From JAPPHA01 sp965220985 (GTDB lineage: Bacteria; Pseudomonadota; Alphaproteobacteria; Rhodobacterales; Rhodobacteraceae): a DNA stretch of 64,000 nt. Positions 56,535 through 64,000 of this stretch are shown here, in pieces (position 1 is the stretch's first letter; each line of letters starts with the position of its first letter). The DNA lies in NCBI GenBank assembly GCA_965220985.1, contig OZ244854.1, positions 2,852,001 to 2,916,000 on the forward strand, in the 5' to 3' direction. The notes under the pieces are model-generated. The model had not been told where the DNA came from. It was given only the letters and a program-made list of their open reading frames with translations, and did not search any database. A program made the translations under genes and the position numbers.

Positions 56535-56996
56535 TCAGTCAAATTTCCGGCTCGGCGCAAGAACGAGGGCCTCGCCAATGAGCACGACCTTATTTCTGAC
56601 CCTGCACTCACAATCAAGGGTCACGCGACGCTTGGCATAGTCGATCGACTTGACGGTCACGCGCGCTTCGACGTGATCGCCTGAACGAACAGGTGCCAGG
56701 AATTTCAGCGATTGTCCCATGTAGACGGTTCCATGCCCGGGGAGCTGTTCTCCGATGACGGCCGAAATCAGTGACGCATACATCATTCCGTGTGCGATTC
56801 GACCACCGAAGATCGTCTCGCGCGCATAGGTTTCGTCATGGTGAATCGGGTTGTAGTCGAGAGACAGCTCGGAGAACGCCGTTGTGTCGGCGTCGGTGAA
56901 GGTCCGCGCGATCGATCGGGACATCCCAAGTTCGAGGTCTTCGATGCAGATCGTGCCGACCTCAACCTCGTTGCCGTCTCCGTCCAGCCGTTTCAT
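56535..56996 (-). CDS. MaoC-like hot-dog hydratase
   Basis: A 153-residue single hot-dog domain with the (R)-specific hydratase motif: LDYNPIHHDE (catalytic Asp and His) and GGRIAHGMMYASLISAVIG. Members hydrate enoyl-CoA or similar thioesters. I chose ATG 56996 (MKRLDGDGNEVEVG) over a GTG 16 codons upstream. It sits between a HAD phosphatase and ribF; substrate unknown. Confidence 0.88.
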   Translation of the reverse strand: MKRLDGDGNEVEVGTICIEDLELGMSRSIARTFTDADTTAFSELSLDYNPIHHDETYARETIFGGRIAHGMMYASLISAVIGEQLPGHGTVYMGQSLKFLAPVRSGDHVEARVTVKSIDYAKRRVTLDCECRVRNKVVLIGEALVLAPSRKFD

Positions 56997-57119
56997 GCCA
57001 ATCCACCCGTGGACTGATTGGTTGTCGAGCGAAAAGCGTCGCACATCTTCGAGTTCTGCAGCAACCTGTCATGTCGGGCTGCACGCGGGCGCTGACGGGT
57101 CGTGCCAGTCATGACCGAT

Positions 57120-58010
57120 CTACCTCAGATGTCCAATAGCCATCTCTGGCATGGAACTGATCCCCTGTTCGCAGAGATATGCCTCGAGGCGACTGCGGTC
57201 GGGGCTGTGGGTCGTGGCCGTCGCGGCCCGGGACAGGCCACCGGTGATGAACAGCCCCGACAGGTTCTCGCGAGAGGCTCCTTCCATGTCGGTATGGAGT
57301 CCATCGCCGATGCACAGGATGCGATCGTCTTCGACGGTGCGGTCGAGTGCGGCGTTCATGCGAAGCCGGGCAGTGGTGTAGATCGGCTTGTGCGGTTTCC
57401 CGAAATAAAGGACCTCGCCACCGAAACTTGCGTAGAGTTCTGCAAGCGCTCCAGCGCAGTAGACTCGGTCGACGCCGCGGTCGACCACGAGATCGGGGTT
57501 GGCGCAGAGCATCTTGAGGTCGCGGTCGCGAGCAGAGCGAAGCACGTCGATGTAGTCGTGCGGTGTCTCGGTCGTGTCGTCGACCAGGCCGGTACAGACG
57601 AGCCCATCGGCAGCCTCTAATGCAGTCAGCGTGATGCCAGCGAGTCCTTCGAGACCATCGTCATTTTCGGGAAGAAAGAAAGTCTCCTCCCGTGCTGGAC
57701 CGATATGATGAACAGACTGGCCAAACTCGCCAAGGGAAAGCGCGCGCCGCGCCGCATCGCCGCTTGTGACGACATCATGATAGAGGTCGCAGGAAACGCC
57801 GATCTGGTCAAGGTGTCTGATGACCTTCGAACGCGAACGGGGCGCATTGGTCATCAAGACGATGTAGCCGCCTTGCTTGCGGTAACGGACAAGCGCTTCG
57901 ACCGCCGCAGGAAATGGGCGAAGTCCGTTGTGGAGGCACCCCCAAAGATCGCAGAAAACCGCATCGAAACGGGGGGAGATCTCGTCAAGCGATTCAATGA
58001 TCGTGGTCAA
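57120..58010 (-). CDS. HAD-IIA family hydrolase (TIGR01459-type)
   Basis: A 296-residue HAD phosphatase with motif I FCDLWGCLHNG, motif II VLMTNAPR, the cap domain, the motif III region FGKPHKPIY and motif IV GDGLHTDMEGA. It resembles an alphaproteobacterial HAD-IIA family of unknown substrate. No ATG fits the start. I use the TTG at 58010 because the resulting MTTIIESLDEISPRFDAV resembles the family N-terminus; another TTG at 58070 would add 20 residues. Confidence 0.85.
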   Translation of the reverse strand: MTTIIESLDEISPRFDAVFCDLWGCLHNGLRPFPAAVEALVRYRKQGGYIVLMTNAPRSRSKVIRHLDQIGVSCDLYHDVVTSGDAARRALSLGEFGQSVHHIGPAREETFFLPENDDGLEGLAGITLTALEAADGLVCTGLVDDTTETPHDYIDVLRSARDRDLKMLCANPDLVVDRGVDRVYCAGALAELYASFGGEVLYFGKPHKPIYTTARLRMNAALDRTVEDDRILCIGDGLHTDMEGASRENLSGLFITGGLSRAATATTHSPDRSRLEAYLCEQGISSMPEMAIGHLR

Positions 58011-58380
58011 AGCGCGATGTCCCGATGATGATTTCCGAAAAAACGGCAACAGATCCTGCTTCCGGATCAAGTCGCGGCGGCCGGTCCGTTGGCCATGCGT
58101 CCTACATCAGCACTTGGCCAATTTCCAGATGATCCGAATGCCCTTCGGAGAGGTGGTCAATGCGGCCTGTCGGGCGTTCTTGTCACGACTCCGAGCCGTG
58201 CATGGCGGACGGAGATATCGAATGTGACAGGGCCCGACCGTCCCGATTGATCAAGGCTCAGCCGAACGCCTCGGTGATGGGGCGATTGGGCTCAAGACAC
58301 CTCAGGTCCGCAACCGCCGGGCGCATTCCTTCGATTCAGGACGTGATCGTGAATGCGGGAGAAAATTTGGGGGCCGTAGA

Positions 58381-58410
58381 CTTGACAACGAGCAGTGCGG
58401 TTCCTATCTG
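58381..58410 (+). promoter_or_regulatory. groESL promoter, sigma-32-like
   Basis: CTTGACA at 58381-58387 and CCTATCTG at 58403-58410. This reads as TTGACA-17-TATCTG, and also fits the alphaproteobacterial RpoH pattern of CTTGA upstream and CCTAT downstream. It lies directly before the CIRCE element. Confidence 0.72.
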
Positions 58411-58418
58411 CCCTCCTG

Positions 58419-58445
58419 TTAGCAGCCACGATGGTTGAGTGCTAA
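58419..58445. promoter_or_regulatory. CIRCE operator for HrcA
   Basis: Left arm TTAGCAGCC (58419-58427), nine-base spacer, right arm GAGTGCTAA (58437-58445). The right arm is perfect; the left differs from TTAGCACTC at two positions. It overlaps the expected transcription start of groES, where HrcA would block initiation. Confidence 0.88.
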
Positions 58446-58515
58446 CAGCAATCATGTCCTGGATACACATGGGGCAGGAAACAATTCGAAAGCAAACCAT
58501 TTAGGGAGCGACGCG

Positions 58516-58806
58516 ATGGCATTCAAGCCTTTGCATGATCGTGTCTTGGTTCGTCGAATCGAGAGCGATGAAAAAACAGCTGGTGGATTGATCATCCCAG
58601 ACAGCGCCAAGGAGAAACCCTCAGAGGGTGAAATCATCTCCTGCGGCGAGGGCGCAAGAAAGGACAGCGGCGAGCTGATCCCGATGTCCGTCAAGGACGG
58701 CGACCGCATTCTGTTTGGAAAATGGTCCGGAACCGAAGTCACGATCGACGGTGAAGAACTGTTGATCATGAAGGAATCCGATGTCCTTGGAATTCTCGAG
58801 GGCTGA
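58516..58806 (+). CDS. groES: Co-chaperonin GroES
   Basis: A 96-residue co-chaperonin, full length. The N-terminal FKPLHDRVLVRR strand, the mobile loop with GGLIIPDSAKEKPSEG, and the C-terminal VLGILEG are all present. It caps GroEL. The ATG at 58516 follows GGGAG; the frame upstream is open into the CIRCE but that part is leader. groEL follows after 34 bp. Confidence 0.97.
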   Translation: MAFKPLHDRVLVRRIESDEKTAGGLIIPDSAKEKPSEGEIISCGEGARKDSGELIPMSVKDGDRILFGKWSGTEVTIDGEELLIMKESDVLGILEG

Positions 58807-58840
58807 CGGCAAGGCCGCTACACTGAGGAGACACTGAATT

Positions 58841-60478
<1,638 letters not shown>

Positions 60479-60495
60479 TCAGTCATCGTGTTGAT

Positions 60496-60523
60496 CGTCG
60501 GGAGATCATCGAATCTCCCGACG
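60496..60523 (+). terminator. First hairpin after groEL
   Basis: A perfect 11-bp stem, CGTCGGGAGAT / ATCTCCCGACG, with a six-base loop and a short TTT after it. It starts 18 bp after the groEL stop. Probably an mRNA-stabilising or weak termination hairpin. Confidence 0.65.
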
Positions 60524-60547
60524 TTTCCGGGAACGAAACCCGGAGAG

Positions 60548-60576
60548 ATGGGGCCGCAAGTCGGCCCCATTTTTTT
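60548..60576 (+). terminator. Intrinsic terminator of groESL
   Basis: A perfect 9-bp stem, ATGGGGCCG / CGGCCCCAT, with a five-base loop; its 3' arm runs into a tract of seven Ts. Classic rho-independent terminator, the best in the window. Confidence 0.9.
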
Positions 60577-60725
60577 CCGACCTGCGAGAGATTCTTGTTG
60601 CGGCTGCGATGAACTCGATCGGTCAGACATGGATCGTGTTGCAGATGCATCGGTTGCGACTGGCGACTGCGGTCACACGTGCACTTGGACAATCCGTCGA
60701 CGCGACGGGCGCAAGGCTCCGGGCG

Positions 60726-61808
60726 TCACGGGGGCGTAGTTCGGCAAACTCTGTTGACGTGCCCCATCTTGCGGCCTGATCTCGTTTCGTCCTTGCCGTA
60801 AAGATGGATTGCTTGGTTGCCCTTGCGGGCATGGTCTTCCACGTTGTCGATGTCCATCCCGATGATGTTGGTCATCACCACATCGGCGTGGCGGATTCCG
60901 TCTCCAAGCGGCCAGTTGCAGATGGCCCGGATGTGCTGTTCGAACTGGTCGACAACGCATCCGTTCTGGGTCCAGTGGCCCGAATTGTGGACCCGCGGAG
61001 CGAATTCGTTGACGAGGACCGTCTCGCCGCTGACAAAGCACTCAACACCGATGACGCCGACATAGTCGAGCTTCTCCAGGATTGTTTTCGCGATCGCGAT
61101 CGCGCGCTGGCCCAGGTCGGTCGAAATCCTGGCAGGAACGGTCGTGGTTCTCAGAATCCCGTCCTCGTGGACGTTTTCGCCGGGATCGTAGCAGACGCTG
61201 GTTCCGTCGACCGCCCTCGCTGCGATCACCGAGATTTCCCGATCGAACGAGACCTGCTGTTCGATTATCGCAGGTTGTTGCCCGATTTCCCTCAGGGCAC
61301 GCTCAACGTCGCCCGTGGACCGAAGCCTGAATTGTCCCTTCCCGTCATATCCGAAACGCCGGGTTTTCAGGATTGCGGGAAGTCCGATGGTGTCGATGGC
61401 CCGCGACAGATCTTCCTCGCTTCCAATGTCCGCGAACGGCGCGACGTCGATTCCGATATCGCGAAGAAAGGATTTTTCGATCAGTCGGTCCTGCGACGTG
61501 ACCAGTGCCGTCAATCCCGGTCGAACGGGGCAGGTCTCGGCAATGGTTTCAACCGTTGACGCCGGTATGTTCTCAAATTCGTAGGTTACGACATCGACGT
61601 GGTTGGCAAAGCGTTGCAAGGCATCGCCATCGCCGTAATCGGCAACGGTCACCGTGTTCGCCAGTTGACCGGCAGGCGGGTCCGACCCATCCGCGAAGAC
61701 ATGCGTGCGCAATCCCAAGCACGACGCCGCACCGCAGAGCATGCGGCCGAGTTGGCCGCCCCCCAGGATTCCGATCGTCGAGCCGATCGGGAGCGGTTCA
61801 GTCGTCAA
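60726..61808 (-). CDS. purK: 5-(carboxyamino)imidazole ribonucleotide synthase
   Basis: A 360-residue ATP-grasp enzyme that carboxylates AIR to N5-CAIR in purine synthesis. The N-terminus has GILGGGQLGRML; the ATP-grasp core includes KTRRFGYDGKGQ and VNEFAPRVHNSGHWT. No ATG is available. The TTG at 61808 overlaps the end of purE by 11 bp and follows GGGGAGG at good spacing, so it is the likely start. It is translated together with purE. Confidence 0.95.
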   Translation of the reverse strand: MTTEPLPIGSTIGILGGGQLGRMLCGAASCLGLRTHVFADGSDPPAGQLANTVTVADYGDGDALQRFANHVDVVTYEFENIPASTVETIAETCPVRPGLTALVTSQDRLIEKSFLRDIGIDVAPFADIGSEEDLSRAIDTIGLPAILKTRRFGYDGKGQFRLRSTGDVERALREIGQQPAIIEQQVSFDREISVIAARAVDGTSVCYDPGENVHEDGILRTTTVPARISTDLGQRAIAIAKTILEKLDYVGVIGVECFVSGETVLVNEFAPRVHNSGHWTQNGCVVDQFEQHIRAICNWPLGDGIRHADVVMTNIIGMDIDNVEDHARKGNQAIHLYGKDETRSGRKMGHVNRVCRTTPP

Positions 61809-62286
61809 CAGGCGCCTCCCCGACCGAGGCTGAGAGCGTCGCGCGCCAGGCCTCGAGGCGAGCCGCAACCTGATCGTCGCCGAGGGCGAGGACTGCTGCT
61901 GCCAGGAGCGCGGCATTGGTCGCTCCCGCAGCGCCGATCGCCATCGTGGCCACCGGAAACCCGCGCGGCATCTGGACGATCGAATAGAGCGAATCGACGC
62001 CATTGAGTGTGGATGTCTGGATGGGAACTCCGATGACCGGAACTCGCGTCTTGGACGCCAGCATTCCGGGCAGATGCGCAGCGCCGCCAGCGCCTGCGAT
62101 AATGGATTTCAAGCCTCTGTCTGCCGCTGTTCGTCCGTACTCCCACAGCCGATCGGGCGTCCGATGCGCGGACACGATGCGGGTCTCGTACTGGATTTTC
62201 AGATCGTCCAGGACCTTGGCGGCCTCGCGCATGGTTGGCCAGTCGGACTGGCTGCCCATGACGATACCGATTTCGACGTTCGTCAT
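61798..62286 (-). CDS. purE: N5-carboxyaminoimidazole ribonucleotide mutase
   Basis: A 162-residue class I PurE. The nucleotide-binding GSQSDWPTM, the SAHRTPDR segment with the catalytic histidine, and GAGGAAHLPGMLAS are intact. It converts N5-CAIR to CAIR. It overlaps purK by 11 bp and follows the DUF465 gene by 39 bp on the minus strand. Confidence 0.96.
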   Translation of the reverse strand: MTNVEIGIVMGSQSDWPTMREAAKVLDDLKIQYETRIVSAHRTPDRLWEYGRTAADRGLKSIIAGAGGAAHLPGMLASKTRVPVIGVPIQTSTLNGVDSLYSIVQMPRGFPVATMAIGAAGATNAALLAAAVLALGDDQVAARLEAWRATLSASVGEAPVDD

Positions 62287-62325
62287 GCTTCGTTGGTTAA
62301 CCCCGGCTTGTCACTGTCGTGGCAT

Positions 62326-62544
62326 TCAGGCGATGATATCGGGAGTGATTTCGTTCTCGAGACGACGAATCTTGTCCTTGAGCGCCAGTTTCTTTCGTTT
62401 CAGTCGTTGCAGGGTCAGCACGTCCGGATGAGTGTTGCGATGGAGGGCGGCAATGGCTTCATCGAGGTCGCGATGCTCGCGCCGCATCGTTTCCAGTTCG
62501 ACGCGGAGAATGGTCTCGCGTGGCATGTTCAGCACGTTTGTCAT
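62326..62544 (-). CDS. DUF465 (YdcH-like) small helical protein
   Basis: A 72-residue charged helical protein of the DUF465 family: LETMRREHRDLDEAIAALH then LQRLKRKKLALKDKIRRLE, likely a coiled coil or helical hairpin. Function unknown, widely present in proteobacteria. ATG 62544 is the favoured start; the ATG at 62526 would shorten it by six residues. It precedes purE. Confidence 0.88.
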   Translation of the reverse strand: MTNVLNMPRETILRVELETMRREHRDLDEAIAALHRNTHPDVLTLQRLKRKKLALKDKIRRLENEITPDIIA

Positions 62545-62854
62545 CTGGTTTTCTGGCTGGTTGTCTCCCGATTGTCTCTGCCCCGACCATACCCGAATTT
62601 CGACCACATTTGCAATGCATGAGGCGGCGATTCGGCTCTTTCTGGACCGTTGCCCAGCTGATTGCCTGGCCTTGAGGCGGGTGTCGCGGATTCGGGCGAT
62701 TGGCATCTGTCGAACGCCAAGCGAAACGCGAATTTCACGTGACTTTCGTGCGAGGAATCACGGGCAGGGCATCACGTTGCGGGTCCCCAAGGCGCTCGGA
62801 TACAGGGCCGAGCGTGTGCGAGTCAGAAACGCGCGGTCCACTCTCTTCCTTGCG
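62545..62854. other. Intergenic region between DUF465 and malonyl-CoA decarboxylase genes
   Basis: About 310 bp. A plausible minus-strand promoter for the DUF465-purEK genes is at 62586-62615. The rest shows no supported gene, hairpin with a T tract, or RNA. Confidence 0.4.
62586..62615 (-). promoter_or_regulatory. Possible promoter for DUF465-purE-purK
   Basis: On the minus strand TTGCAA (62615-62610), 18-bp spacer, TATGGT (62591-62586). Both hexamers match sigma-70 at four positions. The start would be about 30-40 bp before the DUF465 ATG. Confidence 0.4.
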
Positions 62855-64000
62855 CTATCCGGCAGTTGTCGCCCGCTTGGCCAAGTTTTTCACCGGAGAT
62901 GATGCCGTCACCTCGTGCATCTTCGAATACTTGATCGTGTTGCGAGCGATTCGAGACGGATCATACAGGTAGTTCACCATCACGCCCGCCGAATTGGCCA
63001 TCCCCGCGGCGGAAAGATCGGCCTTTGGATGTATCGCGTGAACAGTTGCGCCGTTCCCGAGGTGAAAGCGCGCAACGGCATCGAGAGGAAGACCGTCCGG
63101 CGCCTTGGCTTCGAGCAGGTACTTTGCCGCAAGGCGCGGCATGCTTGTCGGGTCATCCGAGTTGACGGCGACCTCTTGGTCCCGCAACCAGCGTGCGAGT
63201 CCCGGGATTGGCGACAACGTCACGAATCTCGTGATGTTTGGCAGTTCCTGTTCAAGGTCACGGACGACTTGCTTGATCAAGGAATTCCCGAACGAAACGC
63301 CGGCGAGACCTCTTTGGCAATTCGAAATCGAATAGAACACGGCTGTGTCTGCCTCATCCTCGCCGATTGCCTCACGCTGTTCGCAAAGAACGGCCTGAAT
63401 TGAATCGGGAATCCCGCGCGTCAGGGCGATCTCGACAAATATCAGCGGATCGTTGGGCATTGCGGGATGAAAGAAGGCGAAGCATCGCCGGTCCGCAGGC
63501 TCAAGGCGGAGACGCAAATCGCTCCATGTCTTGATCTCGTGAACGGCTTCGTAGGCGATGATCTTCTCGAGAATCGAAGCGGGGCTGTCCCAGTTGATCT
63601 GCCGGATGACCAGGAATCCGCGGTTGAACCAGCTGCGGAGCAGGTGAACCAGGTCATGGTCGGTTCTCGCGAGTGCGGGCATGTTCTTCAGCAGGCCCAA
63701 AAGGTTTTCGCGCATTCTCACGATTTCCGCCGTTGCTCCTGGCGCCTCGTTCAATTGGCGAAACAGCCGCTGCCTGCGTGGCTCGCAAACCTGCGCGAGC
63801 GCCTTGAAGTTGTCGGGTGACGGATCGTCTCCGTATCGCTGGGCCGATTTCTCGATGTCATCCGCGACCAGATCCAGTTCTTCGTTCAGAAACTCGAAGA
63901 AGGCGGCTTTTGCGTCAATGTCGAGCCGTCGGTAGCGTTCGAGGACTGTTGCGGCCAATTGCCGCTCCGAGGTTTCGGCGGTCTCCGAGAGCAGGTCGAG
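62855..64000 (-). CDS. Malonyl-CoA decarboxylase (partial, runs off right edge)
   Basis: At least 381 residues of the malonyl-CoA decarboxylase family, lacking its N-terminus, which lies beyond the window. The reading frame stays open to position 64000 (LDLLSETAETSERQL precedes the TTG at 63958), so that TTG is not the start. Conserved catalytic-region segments are present: AVFYSISNCQRGLAGVSFGN, RFVTLSPIPGLARWL and VARFHLGNGA. It converts malonyl-CoA to acetyl-CoA. It could help dispose of malonate semialdehyde-derived malonyl-CoA, but no link to the distant iol genes is shown. Confidence 0.93.
   Translation of the reverse strand, partial: LDLLSETAETSERQLAATVLERYRRLDIDAKAAFFEFLNEELDLVADDIEKSAQRYGDDPSPDNFKALAQVCEPRRQRLFRQLNEAPGATAEIVRMRENLLGLLKNMPALARTDHDLVHLLRSWFNRGFLVIRQINWDSPASILEKIIAYEAVHEIKTWSDLRLRLEPADRRCFAFFHPAMPNDPLIFVEIALTRGIPDSIQAVLCEQREAIGEDEADTAVFYSISNCQRGLAGVSFGNSLIKQVVRDLEQELPNITRFVTLSPIPGLARWLRDQEVAVNSDDPTSMPRLAAKYLLEAKAPDGLPLDAVARFHLGNGATVHAIHPKADLSAAGMANSAGVMVNYLYDPSRIARNTIKYSKMHEVTASSPVKNLAKRATTAG

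Larger units (their letters stand above)
58011..58515. other. Divergent control region between HAD gene and groES
   Basis: About 500 bp. The right end holds the groES promoter and CIRCE (separate entries) plus a 70-base leader. The left part, about 58070-58370, shows no convincing gene, hairpin or RNA. Confidence 0.5.

Overview
The window looks like a piece of an alphaproteobacterial chromosome of roughly 60% GC (judged by eye). The evidence is an F1 ATPase block ordered atpH-A-G-D-C without the Fo genes, groESL under a CIRCE element and a heat-shock-type promoter, the ribF / MaoC / HAD-IIA / YcgN housekeeping block, a DUF465 protein beside purEK, and a MotA/ExbB-like plus OmpA-type pair of a kind common in that class. 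I cannot name the genus. I saw no tRNA, rRNA, CRISPR array, insertion sequence or phage gene.

Positions 1-33,400 are accessory catabolism and transport. A leftward operon carries iolD, iolC, iolB and a class II aldolase cut by the window edge (myo-inositol degradation), with a divergent Gfo/Idh/MocA dehydrogenase. Next come a rightward export-type module (DUF1302, DUF1329, six-Asp-box YCF48-like protein, MMPL/RND transporter), a second Gfo/Idh/MocA dehydrogenase, a RecF/SMC-like AAA ATPase, an extradiol dioxygenase with a flavin ring hydroxylase, a TRAP transporter (P-Q-M), a MelA-type GH4 alpha-galactosidase and an ABC exporter. From 33.3 to 25.3 kb a block resembling rhizobial moc (rhizopine) genes reads leftward: a membrane di-iron hydroxylase, a sugar-type ABC importer, a MocA-like dehydrogenase, a MocC/IolE-like isomerase and a MocE-like Rieske ferredoxin. 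A divergent LacI regulator sits at its head. Together with iolBCD this suggests import and oxidative removal of a substituent from a methylated or amino cyclitol, feeding inositol catabolism. That function is inferred, not shown.

Positions 33.5-44.6 kb carry a tandem-ACT protein, an anchored protein of unknown function, ChaC, a predicted stator pair (MotA/ExbB-like plus a 963-residue coiled-coil protein with an OmpA domain), ClpA, GloB and a methyltransferase. Positions 44.6-64 kb are mostly housekeeping: atpHAGDC, prs, a malate/lactate-type dehydrogenase, a DUF5678-like small protein, a kappa-GST-like isomerase, threonine aldolase, YcgN, RibF, a MaoC hydratase, a HAD phosphatase, GroES/GroEL, PurE/PurK, DUF465 and malonyl-CoA decarboxylase (cut by the right edge).

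Regulatory structure worth noting: nested dyads between iolD and the divergent dehydrogenase; strong hairpins placed between the binding-protein gene and the permease gene in both the TRAP and ABC operons; a heat-shock promoter overlapping control by a half-degenerate CIRCE; two hairpins after groEL; and several TTG-started genes backed by Shine-Dalgarno sites.
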